Shown: positions 1 to 7,431, numbered from the stretch's first letter. The stretch is 7,951 nucleotides of DNA from Candidatus Puniceispirillum sp. (GCA_018668795.1 JABJBD010000175.1:1-7951); one strand, 5' to 3'. Notes: a model not told the origin generated them from the sequence alone. Numbers and translations are program-made.

Positions 1-785
1 CGGGTGGCAGGGGTACAACTTTGCGCCAGCTGGCGCACAAGCGCTGCATTATCTGGTGCCAAGGTGCCATCTTTGAGATATAGATTATTTTCAAAACCAA
101 CGCGGCAATGGCCACCAGCCGCGATTGCCGCCTGCATCGCATCAAATTCGCGATAACCAAAAGCACAAACCGACCAGCTGGCAAAATCCGATAAATCATC
201 CTTGATGAAATGTTGCAGATCATCTGGGTCTGATTGGAAATTTGCTGCATAACGCCCCAGAACCAAAAGCACATGATGTTTGCCAGATGATCCAGAAGGC
301 AGAATGCCATCAGCAACCGCCCTCTTAAAACTTGCCATATTTTCAGCCGAATATAGGATATGCTGAACATGAATATTCTGTGCATGCGCCTGATGATAAA
401 AATCACGCGCGTAAGCCATAGCGTTCGCGCTGGCATCACCCGTCATTTCACCAAACCCCACTGAAACAAAATCTGGCTTAACCGTAAAAACAATGTCGGC
501 TTGTTCTTGCGGATTATAGCGGCCAACAGCTTCGGTGGTGATCTGTATCAGCATCTCAGGCACCGCACTTCGCATAGCATCAAGCAGGGATATATAGCGT
601 TCGGCATCCAGCACATGCGCACCATTTTCATCACGGACATGCGCGTGCAAAATGCTGGCACCCGCATCAAAACAGGCCTTGGCAGCGGTAACAGTTTCCG
701 CGATTGTTACAGGCAATGCGGGATGATCCGATTTTTGTTTGCGGGCGCCATTTGGTGCCACCATGATGATCGTAGGCTGAGTCAT
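1..785 (-). CDS. BKACE-family beta-keto acid cleavage enzyme (DUF849), C-terminus cut off
   Basis: The minus strand is open from an ATG at 785 to the window edge, giving 261 residues without a stop. It opens MTQPTIIMVAPNGARK, followed by the family block AGASILHAHVRDENG (about 41-55). His47 and His49 match the zinc-binding histidines of 3-keto-5-aminohexanoate cleavage enzyme, and Glu232 in HCRVGFENNLYL (226-237) matches its third zinc ligand. IQITTEA (80-86), VLGRY (175-179) and VCAFG (206-210) are further family blocks. Known members condense a beta-keto acid with acetyl-CoA to give acetoacetate and a new CoA ester. The substrate here cannot be read from the sequence. Related proteins are about 270-310 residues, so only a short C-terminal piece is missing. 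A weak AGAAAG lies about 7 bases before the ATG. The gene is divergent from the GGT-like gene, so shared control is possible but unproven. The family is clear; the reaction is not. Confidence 0.93.
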   Translation of the reverse strand, partial: MTQPTIIMVAPNGARKQKSDHPALPVTIAETVTAAKACFDAGASILHAHVRDENGAHVLDAERYISLLDAMRSAVPEMLIQITTEAVGRYNPQEQADIVFTVKPDFVSVGFGEMTGDASANAMAYARDFYHQAHAQNIHVQHILYSAENMASFKRAVADGILPSGSSGKHHVLLVLGRYAANFQSDPDDLQHFIKDDLSDFASWSVCAFGYREFDAMQAAIAAGGHCRVGFENNLYLKDGTLAPDNAALVRQLAQSCTPAT

Positions 786-926
786 GAAAAATCTTTCTAT
801 CAAACGCTGTTCTGTGCAGGATGATAGGATTACCTCCAACAAAATGCTAGCATGACATGGGCAAACGATGGCGCGAAGCCCGATTTCATCAAGCCAATAC
901 CTGATAAAGAATGTTGAGACACTCAT
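786..926. promoter_or_regulatory. Divergent intergenic region between BKACE and GGT-like genes
   Basis: These 141 bp separate two divergently oriented starts and must hold the promoter of any transcript beginning at either gene. A perfect 10-bp palindrome, ATGCTAGCAT, lies at 844-853 and could be an operator, though such short palindromes arise by chance. The GGT-like start at 927 is preceded by a weak GAGA (916-919). I found no convincing paired -35/-10 boxes on either strand, so the regulatory role is inferred from gene orientation alone. Confidence 0.4.
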
Positions 927-2522
927 ATGCGTAATCTTCAAGCCCCTGGTCGTTCTCCTGTCATTGCACCAAACGGTATGGCAAGCACATCACATTCACT
1001 GGCGACTGAAGCCGCCGTTGCAATGCTTAGTTCAGGTGGTAATGCAATGGATGCGGCGCTAACGGCGTGCGCGGTGCAAGCTGTTATTGAGCCGGGATCT
1101 ACTGGCATTGGCGGTGACTGTTTTTGTCTTTATGCGCCTGCTGGTAGCACGAATACTGTCGCTTTCAATGGCTCAGGCCGGGCACCTTTAAAAAACAATC
1201 TAAGCTGGTTTCAAGAGCAAGGCATCACCAAAATCACCCAGACTATGCCGCATGCCGTCACCATCCCAGGTGCAGTTGACGCATGGTTCCAGCTCAACCG
1301 TGATCATGGGCAGAAATCGCTAGCTGATATTTTGCAACCTGCCATTAACTATGCACGGGATGGCTATCCAGTTGGTCAGCGTATCGCTTTTGATTTTGCT
1401 ACTGCATATGACGTTATAAAAAGTGACCCTGATACAGCCGCCCTTTTCTTAAATAAAGGAGAGTCCTATAAAATAGGACAACGCCATCACCAACCAGCTT
1501 TGGCAAAAACGCTTGAAACAATTGCCGCACACGGACGAGATGGCTTTTACAAAGGTGCGGTCGCAGATGATATTCTGGGCAAACTGAACAGTCTAGGCGG
1601 GCTTCATACTCAGGCTGATTTTGATACAGCTATTGGTGATTATGTAACACCGATAAAAACCCGCTACCGTGATTATGATATCTGGGAATGCCCACCAAAC
1701 GGTCAAGGTGTTTTTGCCTTATTGCTTCTAAATATCATGGCACAAATTCCAACCTTTGGTGATAATCCGCTTACCCCCAAACGTATCCATCACGAAATTG
1801 AGGCCGGTCGGCTGGTCTATCGTGACCGATCACTTTACCTTGGGGATCCTGCCTTTGGGTCCATTCCGGTCGAAGAATTGCTAAGCTCCGAATATGCTGA
1901 CACGCTTCGTGCGGCGATCAATCCTGACATCGCGACAGCGCCTTTGCCTGATTTATCGCTTCCACCCCACAAAAGCACCGTCTATATCAGTGTGGTTGAT
2001 AAAGACCGGAATGTATGCAGCCTGATCAATACCGTTTTTCATGGATTCGGGTCGGGAATTCTGGCACCTAAATCAGGTGTTTTGTTACAAAATCGCGGCA
2101 TGGGGTTTGTGCTTGACCCAACACACCCAAATTGTATTGCCCCGGGGAAACGTCCACTTCATACAATCATCCCCGGCATGGCAACATATAATGGTAAAGC
2201 CGTCATGCCCTTTGGCGTTATGGGTGGCGATTATCAGGCCTTTGGCCATATGCAGTTTCTGACGCGCCTGCTTGATTATGGCATGGATGTACAACAGGCG
2301 CAGGACATACCTCGATTTTTTGCTAATCCACATGAAAATTTTGTTGAAGTCGAAAATACAATTGCGTCGGATACCCGCGAAGCACTTATTAAAATGGGGC
2401 ATAATATCGTCGAAGCCAAAACGCCGATTGGTGGATCACAAGCTATCTGGATCGATGAAAAGGAAGATATGCTACATGGGGGATCAGACCCACGCAAAGA
2501 CGGTTGTGCAATTGGCTACTGA
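927..2522 (+). CDS. Gamma-glutamyltransferase-family Ntn hydrolase, no signal peptide
   Basis: This 531-residue protein is a GGT-family proenzyme. The N-terminal part has GIGGDCFCLY (about 60-69) and FNGSGRAP (81-88), where the family binds the gamma-glutamyl group. The self-cleavage site is STVYISVVD: Thr351 should become the N-terminal nucleophile of a small subunit of about 181 residues, close to the usual size. LINTVFHGFGSGI, GVLLQNRGMGF, HPNCIAPGKRPLHTIIPGM and the ending GGSDPRKDGCAIGY are typical of the YwrD-like, acylase or HpxW-like branch rather than of classical periplasmic glutathione GGT. The protein starts MRNLQAPGRSPVIAPNGMAS with no signal peptide, so it is probably cytoplasmic. 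Known relatives cleave gamma-glutamyl compounds, acyl-amides or oxamate; the substrate here is unknown. The ATG at 927 is favoured because the family block VIAPNGMAS begins just 11 residues later. It is divergent from BKACE and upstream of panB in the same direction, 151 bp away. Confidence 0.92.
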   Translation: MRNLQAPGRSPVIAPNGMASTSHSLATEAAVAMLSSGGNAMDAALTACAVQAVIEPGSTGIGGDCFCLYAPAGSTNTVAFNGSGRAPLKNNLSWFQEQGITKITQTMPHAVTIPGAVDAWFQLNRDHGQKSLADILQPAINYARDGYPVGQRIAFDFATAYDVIKSDPDTAALFLNKGESYKIGQRHHQPALAKTLETIAAHGRDGFYKGAVADDILGKLNSLGGLHTQADFDTAIGDYVTPIKTRYRDYDIWECPPNGQGVFALLLLNIMAQIPTFGDNPLTPKRIHHEIEAGRLVYRDRSLYLGDPAFGSIPVEELLSSEYADTLRAAINPDIATAPLPDLSLPPHKSTVYISVVDKDRNVCSLINTVFHGFGSGILAPKSGVLLQNRGMGFVLDPTHPNCIAPGKRPLHTIIPGMATYNGKAVMPFGVMGGDYQAFGHMQFLTRLLDYGMDVQQAQDIPRFFANPHENFVEVENTIASDTREALIKMGHNIVEAKTPIGGSQAIWIDEKEDMLHGGSDPRKDGCAIGY

Positions 2523-2673
2523 TATATGCTGATCAATATGGGGCTTGGCGAACTGGCAGTAATCAAACAGAAATTCATAGGCCACCCTAGCTGATTGTGA
2601 TAGTAACAGCATAGTATGATGTGATAGTGACAAATGCGCATGATGTGCATTTTAACGCCTTACAGGTAACCCT
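2523..2673 (+). promoter_or_regulatory. panB leader: direct repeats, -10-like box and hairpin
   Basis: The gap before panB carries two 13-nt direct copies, TGTGATAGTAACA (2596-2608) and TGTGATAGTGACA (2620-2632). They differ at one base and are offset by 24 bp, a little over two helical turns. A -10-like TATGAT (2615-2620) lies between them, but no well-spaced -35 is evident (TTGTGA at 2595-2600 leaves only 14 bp). A hairpin follows: AAATGCGCA (2632-2640) and TGTGCATTT (2644-2652) pair over 9 positions, including one G:U, around a TGA loop. The panB Shine-Dalgarno AGGT is at 2664-2667, six bases before its ATG. The layout suggests a regulated promoter with a structured leader. The hairpin could alternatively end the GGT-like transcript, although only TTTT follows it. 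Confidence 0.5.
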
Positions 2674-3486
2674 ATGCCAACAAAGATGACTATCAACACA
2701 TTCACCGCGCTGAAGGCTGAACGAAAAATTGTCTGCCTAACAGCCTATTCGGCACCCATGGCAGCCATTCTAGATGCACATTGTGATCTGTTGCTTGTTG
2801 GTGACTCGGTGGCGATGGTGCTTTATGGCATGGACAATACCCAAGGCGCTGATATTCAGATGATGGTTCGTCATGCTCAAGCCGTCATGCGTGGCACAAA
2901 ACAAGCACTTGTTGTTGTCGATTTACCTGCTGGCAGTTACGAGACCAGCCCTGAACAGGCTCTTACAACAGCCACTCAAATCATACAGGAAAGCGGCGCC
3001 GACGCTATAAAGCTGGAAGGTGGCGCCCTTCTAAAGCCCCATATAAAATTACTGGTCAAAAATGGCATTCCCGTCATGGGGCATATTGGGCTATTGCCGC
3101 AAAAAGCATCCTCGGCAAGCATGTACCGGATCACCGGAAAAACTGACGACGAAGCTGCATTGCTTCATGCCGACATGCATGCGCTCGTTGACGCAGGCGT
3201 CTTTGGCATCGTGATGGAAGGCATTATCGAACCGGTCGCCAAAGACATCGCTACCGCTTGTTCTGTTCCAACAATTGGCATTGGTGCCTCGACTGTCTGT
3301 GATGGGCAGATACTGGTGACTGATGACATGGTGGGTCTATTTGATAAATTTGTCCCCACTTTTGTGCGCCAATTTGGCAAGCTTAATCCAGCTATTACCG
3401 AATCTGTCAGCGCCTATCGAGCGGCAGTGATTGACGGTAGCTTTCCTAGCAACGAGCATTTGTTCTGGCCCAAAGTTGAAAAGTGA
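2674..3486 (+). CDS. panB: 3-methyl-2-oxobutanoate hydroxymethyltransferase (ketopantoate synthase)
   Basis: PanB transfers a one-carbon unit from 5,10-methylenetetrahydrofolate to 2-oxoisovalerate, giving ketopantoate, the first committed step of pantothenate and CoA synthesis in the cytoplasm. The 270-residue length is normal and the whole protein is a single TIM barrel. Expected metal and substrate residues are present: Asp44 in VGDSVAMVLYG, Asp83 in VVVDLPAGSYE and Glu115 in AIKLEGG. The catalytic acid Glu182 is in FGIVMEGI. VMGHIGLLPQ (134-143) and TIGIGAS (200-206) are further signatures. VVDLPAGSYE differs slightly from the common ADLPFMSY form, but the metal ligand is kept. The ATG at 2674 has AGGT six bases upstream; an in-frame ATG four codons later is less well placed. 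It is the first gene of a three-gene operon, 21 bp before panC. Confidence 0.97.
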   Translation: MPTKMTINTFTALKAERKIVCLTAYSAPMAAILDAHCDLLLVGDSVAMVLYGMDNTQGADIQMMVRHAQAVMRGTKQALVVVDLPAGSYETSPEQALTTATQIIQESGADAIKLEGGALLKPHIKLLVKNGIPVMGHIGLLPQKASSASMYRITGKTDDEAALLHADMHALVDAGVFGIVMEGIIEPVAKDIATACSVPTIGIGASTVCDGQILVTDDMVGLFDKFVPTFVRQFGKLNPAITESVSAYRAAVIDGSFPSNEHLFWPKVEK

Positions 3487-3507
3487 TTCACAAACGGACA
3501 ATAGACT

Positions 3508-4356
3508 ATGACCCAACTGATCACCGATAAACCGACGCTTGCAAGCCTGTTGATACAATGGCGTCAGCACGGTGAATCAAGTGCCTTAGTGCCAACGATG
3601 GGGTCTATTCATGCTGGACATCTTGCCCTAATACAAACTGCCCGCACATTGGCAGATCATGTAATAGTGACAATCTTTGTAAATCCAACACAATTTGCCA
3701 AGGGCGAAGATTTTGAACTCTATCCCCGCACGCTTGATGCTGATATGGCGGCCATACAGACGGCAGGTGGTGCCGATGTGATTTTCGCGCCACAAACCAT
3801 GTATGCGCCTGATCATGCGACAAATATCATACCTGCTGGCGTTGCGTTGGATCTTGAAACCGAACAGCGCCCACATTTCTTTACAGGTGTTGCGACTATT
3901 GTCATGAAGCTGTTCATGCAGGTGCCAACTGACATTGCCATTTTTGGTGAAAAAGATTACCAGCAACTTGCGGTGATCCGGCAGATGGTTCGCGATCTTG
4001 ATGTGCCTGTCGATATTATCAACCACCCAACCGTACGTGAGCATGATGGGCTGGCCTTATCATCCCGCAACAGCTATCTGACAGCTGATCAGCGTGAGCT
4101 AGCCCCCTTGCTATATGCCACATTATGCGATGTTGCAGGTGATATTCATGATGGCCATGATCCATCATCACGCATCGATATGGCCATTAACAAGTTAGTC
4201 GGTGCGGGTTTTGACAATATTGATTATTTTGAACTGCGTGATGGCAATAATTTGGCAACGGTTAAAACACCTGAGCCAGAAAACCGTCTGCTGATAGCTG
4301 CCCGGCTTGGGGAGACGCGCCTGATTGATAATATTGCCCTTGGACGTCATACATGA
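3508..4356 (+). CDS. panC: Pantoate--beta-alanine ligase (pantothenate synthetase)
   Basis: PanC joins pantoate and beta-alanine using ATP, through a pantoyl-adenylate, to give pantothenate in the cytoplasm. The 282-residue length is standard. The nucleotidyltransferase motif is PTMGSIHAGH (29-38), with the HxGH histidines at 35 and 38. FVNPTQFAKGEDFELYPRT (57-75) is the pantoate-binding block. IFGEKDYQQL (145-154) carries the ATP-contacting Lys149, and LALSSRN (182-188) is the KMSKS-like motif. RPHFFTGVATIV replaces the more familiar RPGHFRGV form; I think this is a known alternative in alphaproteobacteria and do not take it as loss of function. The start follows panB by 21 bp with only a weak GGA-type ribosome site, suggesting co-transcription. 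The last bases overlap the next gene as ATGA, which points to translational coupling. No panD or panE is in view. Confidence 0.97.
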   Translation: MTQLITDKPTLASLLIQWRQHGESSALVPTMGSIHAGHLALIQTARTLADHVIVTIFVNPTQFAKGEDFELYPRTLDADMAAIQTAGGADVIFAPQTMYAPDHATNIIPAGVALDLETEQRPHFFTGVATIVMKLFMQVPTDIAIFGEKDYQQLAVIRQMVRDLDVPVDIINHPTVREHDGLALSSRNSYLTADQRELAPLLYATLCDVAGDIHDGHDPSSRIDMAINKLVGAGFDNIDYFELRDGNNLATVKTPEPENRLLIAARLGETRLIDNIALGRHT

Positions 4357-5135
4357 TTAAACTTAAAGATATTATCAATTTTGATGCCTGTCCGCTAACC
4401 ACTTCAAGTTTTCGTGATGCGTGCCGTGACCAGCTTAATCGTGATGGTGTATTGGCGCTACCAGACTTTTTACATCATACCGCAATTAATACGCTTGTTG
4501 AGGAGGCCGAAAGCCAAAAGCATTTGGCTTTCTACACCAGTGCGTCACACAATGTGTACCTAACCAAGCCTGATCTGGATTTGGGAGATGATCATGTATT
4601 TAACCGTCAGATCACCTCATCAAAAGGATGCATAACAACAGATCAGATTCCGACTGCTTCTGGTCTGCATATGGTTTATAATGCTGATATTTTTCGTGAC
4701 TTTGCCTGTGCAGTGCTTGGCGAAGATATGCTTTATGAATATGCCGATCCTCTGTCATCCGTTAATGTACATTTTGCTGAAGACGGCAAAGAACTAGGTT
4801 GGCATTTTGATAATTCTTCTTTCGCCATCACTTTGCTTTTACAAGCACCCAAAGATGGCGGCGCGTTCGAATATGTTCGTGATCTGCGTGATGCCGATAA
4901 AGGCGAATTGAATTTCACTGGTGTCCAATCCGTGCTTGATGGCGATATAGTAGCCCAGCATCTAACGATGGCGCCCGGCACTTTGGTGATGTTTCGAGGA
5001 CGTAATTCAATGCATCGCGTGACTCCCACCATTGGTGATATTTGCCGAATTCTGGTGGTGTTTGCCTATAACGCCGAACCCAATATCGCTTTATCTGAGG
5101 CCGCGCGTATGACTTTTTATGGTCGGTTAGACTAA
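4353..5135 (+). CDS. Fe(II)/2-oxoglutarate-dependent oxygenase, HalD/BesD-like
   Basis: This 260-residue protein has the double-stranded beta-helix iron site of 2-oxoglutarate oxygenases. His151 and Asp153 are in GWHFDNSSFAITLLLQ, the distal His221 is in GRNSMHRVTP, and Arg232 in RILVVFAYN is placed to bind the 2-oxoglutarate carboxylate. The stretch GWHFDN...GGAFEYV resembles the HalD/BesD group, which includes amino-acid halogenases and hydroxylases. Halogenases replace the metal-binding Asp with Gly to leave room for chloride; Asp is kept here, so hydroxylation is predicted. An N-terminal helical part (1-60) includes RDGVLALPDFL, common in this fold. The start overlaps the panC stop as ATGA, with a GGAC about nine bases upstream inside panC, so it is very likely translated with panC. 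Its substrate is unknown; a free amino acid or pantothenate-related molecule is a guess. The next gene converges from the other strand 16 bp on. Confidence 0.88.
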   Translation: MIKLKDIINFDACPLTTSSFRDACRDQLNRDGVLALPDFLHHTAINTLVEEAESQKHLAFYTSASHNVYLTKPDLDLGDDHVFNRQITSSKGCITTDQIPTASGLHMVYNADIFRDFACAVLGEDMLYEYADPLSSVNVHFAEDGKELGWHFDNSSFAITLLLQAPKDGGAFEYVRDLRDADKGELNFTGVQSVLDGDIVAQHLTMAPGTLVMFRGRNSMHRVTPTIGDICRILVVFAYNAEPNIALSEAARMTFYGRLD

Positions 5136-5160
5136 AGCGCTAATTGTCTCACTAAAGCGC
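5131..5160. repeat. 10-bp direct repeat across the convergent gene ends
   Basis: ACTAAAGCGC occurs at 5131-5140 and again at 5151-5160, a 20-bp period. The first copy holds the oxygenase stop codon (TAA, 5133-5135). The second holds the protease stop on the other strand (TAG, 5154-5152). GCGCT (5137-5141) can also pair with AGCGC (5156-5160) around a 14-nt loop, a weak hairpin usable on both strands. It has no proper T-tract, so it is at best a poor two-way terminator. Confidence 0.4.
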
Positions 5161-7341
5161 CATAAAAAACTGTAACCCTATACGCGCCTCACGGTTATTT
5201 TTACTACTTGCAAGATTGTGCCTTGCTTCGGCGTAGAGACGAAAATGTCCATACCCATCAAATAATTGCCAATCATAATAGCTAGCAATATTAAACTCAC
5301 GCATAGCTGGTTTCAGATCAACAGATTGCGTTTCATATGTTACTGAACCAGCTTTTGTTCGGCCGACAGGGATGCGGTAATTCAGTTGTCCCTGTTCGAT
5401 TGTGACTGGCTGGCTTAGGGCAAGACCTATCTTTGATTTATTGGAGAAGTTTGCTTGATCTACAGGCATTTCCGCACCGACTGTCCAGCTTGATAAAAAA
5501 ATATTACTGGCACCAGTCAACAAGCTATTCTTTGTTTCGACTTCTGGCCTAGTCATGCCGCCAGCCAACTGGGCAAAGCCATTTAGCCCAAACAAATCAC
5601 GATTATAATCAAAATTGATATAGGTGGTGGTACTTGATTTAACCTGCCCAAAACTGCCACTATGCCGATTGCCCAGAAATTCATTTTCTACCGTACCCAT
5701 TCCAAATGTCAGCCGCGCCCTTTTACTCAGGTTAATCGGTAGGGCGACATGTTGTTCAGATTCAAAAAAGGCAGCATAATGATCCATAATTCCACCAGCA
5801 CTGGCAACATTGCTACGGCGCGTATCTATTGGAAGGATGCGCGTTGTCAGATCAACGTAAAAATCCCGCTCAAATGTATCAAGAATCATAACTTCGCTAA
5901 GAGCTACAAATTGCGCTGGGCTGGCACCAGCAACCGCCACACCACCAGACACCTCCGTTACAGATCCTGACGTTCGTCCCGTTGTTGGGATTCCAACGGC
6001 GCCATATGGCCGGGTCGCCATTTCCATGTCCAACAAACCCTGACCATGTACTGTGACATCATAACCATCAACTGTCTTATCCGCTGTCACCAACAATAGC
6101 TTTGCCAGGTTTTTGCCCGACATATGCGGCCACATCTGATGCACCACCGCCAGCGCACCCGCGACCATTGGTGCTGCCATGCTGGTACCTGTCAGATAGG
6201 CGTAACCACCATTATGGTAAGTGCTGTAGATATAGGTGCCAGGTGCCATGATAAAGCTATCCTGAATTTTTGCGGCATCATGGCAACGACCATCATTCCA
6301 GGTCACACAAACATTGCCTGCCGCATTGCCTCGCAGAAACCTACCATCGGCATCCCAATTACCGACAATCAGCATCTGCCCATCTAGTATCAGTGACCCA
6401 TTTTCGTCTGTAGCTGTGGCTAACTGGTTATGGCCAGCGCTATAAATGGTGCCATCATTGCCTGCCGCCTTGACCAGCACCTGATCAGATCCCAACGCCG
6501 CTTTCCACGCATAGGCTTCATCACGGCTGTTATAGTAACCATTGACGCCATGATAGGGATCACTGCTGTAGTAAGAACCATCACTCAGCTTCACAAGGGT
6601 GCTTTCAAAGCTATAATCCCGCCCATAAGCGGCGCTCATATTAATTGCGACAGCTCCCAAATCACGCCCCCATGCTGCCGCTTGGCGCGCGACCTGGAAA
6701 CTATAGCTCCAACCACTTGTGACTTTGGCAATCGCCAGATCGGCATCAAAAGCAGCGCCATGCATACCAATATCATTCTTGACTGCTGCCACAATTCCTG
6801 CCACATGCGATCCATGGCCATTTGCATCGGTCAGTCCAGCACCCGAATAATCAATGCTGTATTTGATTTTGCCTGCTAGATCGATGTGACTTGCATCAAT
6901 ACCAGTATCGGCAATGACTATCAGGCTACCCTTGCCCGTCCAGCCACGTGCATAAGCGTTGCTAAAATGTGTAACGTCTAGCGGCGATGCGCCATAAGCA
7001 TTGCCCCAATATTCCGCAGTTTCAAAATCGGATGGTTCAAGGCTGTCAGTGCTATCAGAACCGCCCTCATTCAGCGCATATGTACGAACACCAATAGCAT
7101 TAACATCAAAGCGCTCTTCCTCGACTGCTGGCACATCACTTACCGCCAGTCCGCCACCACCACCGCCACCGCCGCATCCAGATAGCAAGCACATCATAGT
7201 ACACGCTAACGCAAGCCGCCAGATTGGCAACGGTATTTCAGGTAGTGTTATATATGGTTTTGCAGTTAGTAATTTTACAAAAACAAAAAGACGAGACACC
7301 ACATAGGTATAATTTTTAAAGCAATTTGGGTACGCATGCAT
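5152..7341 (-). CDS. Lipoprotein subtilisin-like serine protease (S8) with autotransporter-like C-terminus
   Basis: Numbering from the longest start (ATG 7395, 747 residues): the lipobox LSGC ends at Cys74 after a short hydrophobic run, followed by eight glycines (75-82), a flexible tether. The S8 catalytic domain spans about 130-460, with Asp163 in VIADTGID, His194 in NGHGSHVAGI, oxyanion Asn313 in AAGNDG and Ser405 in LTGTSMAAPM. Cys363 and Cys371 could form a local disulfide. Residues 480-747 alternate hydrophobic and polar residues; IGLALSQPVTIEQGQLNYRIP and RLYAEARHN resemble the C-terminal barrel region of subtilase autotransporters, though the protein ends QFFMAL rather than in a terminal aromatic. 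I place the start at the ATG at 7341 because GGAG lies 11 bases upstream, whereas 7395 has no ribosome site. A TTG at 7230 would give a normal 18-residue lipoprotein signal but also lacks a ribosome site. It is probably a surface or periplasmic protease. Targets are unknown. Confidence 0.9.
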   Translation of the reverse strand: MHAYPNCFKNYTYVVSRLFVFVKLLTAKPYITLPEIPLPIWRLALACTMMCLLSGCGGGGGGGGLAVSDVPAVEEERFDVNAIGVRTYALNEGGSDSTDSLEPSDFETAEYWGNAYGASPLDVTHFSNAYARGWTGKGSLIVIADTGIDASHIDLAGKIKYSIDYSGAGLTDANGHGSHVAGIVAAVKNDIGMHGAAFDADLAIAKVTSGWSYSFQVARQAAAWGRDLGAVAINMSAAYGRDYSFESTLVKLSDGSYYSSDPYHGVNGYYNSRDEAYAWKAALGSDQVLVKAAGNDGTIYSAGHNQLATATDENGSLILDGQMLIVGNWDADGRFLRGNAAGNVCVTWNDGRCHDAAKIQDSFIMAPGTYIYSTYHNGGYAYLTGTSMAAPMVAGALAVVHQMWPHMSGKNLAKLLLVTADKTVDGYDVTVHGQGLLDMEMATRPYGAVGIPTTGRTSGSVTEVSGGVAVAGASPAQFVALSEVMILDTFERDFYVDLTTRILPIDTRRSNVASAGGIMDHYAAFFESEQHVALPINLSKRARLTFGMGTVENEFLGNRHSGSFGQVKSSTTTYINFDYNRDLFGLNGFAQLAGGMTRPEVETKNSLLTGASNIFLSSWTVGAEMPVDQANFSNKSKIGLALSQPVTIEQGQLNYRIPVGRTKAGSVTYETQSVDLKPAMREFNIASYYDWQLFDGYGHFRLYAEARHNLASSKNNREARIGLQFFMAL

Positions 7342-7431
7342 CAGCGTAATTTCTCCAGCCTTAGGGGCAATGACTAGAGAAAGTCGTAGTAGCATAGATA
7401 GAAAAAGTAAAATTTACGTTAATTGCTAAAT

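Noticed and set aside
501..824. Plus-strand 107-codon open frame opposite the BKACE gene
   Set aside because: The minus-strand BKACE frame carries clear family motifs over the same stretch, so this is an antisense shadow.
833..837. Strong GGAGG on the minus strand upstream of BKACE
   Set aside because: It is 47 bases from the BKACE ATG, too far to serve it, and no ATG or GTG follows at a suitable distance.
3841..3910. PanC RPHFFTGV in place of the more familiar RPGHFRGV, considered as an active-site loss
   Set aside because: All other catalytic motifs (HAGH, GEKDYQQ, LSSRN) are intact, and I believe the RPHFF form is a common alternative in alphaproteobacteria, so it is not evidence of inactivity.
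3970..3985. GGTGATCCGG inside panC, considered as a copy of the tRNA-Arg 3' end
   Set aside because: The match is under 11 bases, on the wrong strand order for an attachment repeat, and lies within conserved coding sequence; chance explains it.
6430..6879. Plus-strand 149-codon open frame opposite the protease gene
   Set aside because: It lies wholly inside the catalytic domain of the protease on the other strand, whose Asp, His and Ser motifs are intact; its translation has no recognisable domain.
7150..7173. 24-nt GGN repeat in the protease gene, considered as a phase-variable tract
   Set aside because: The codons are mixed GGC, GGT and GGA, and any unit gain or loss would be a whole codon, so it would change glycine number but not switch the gene off.
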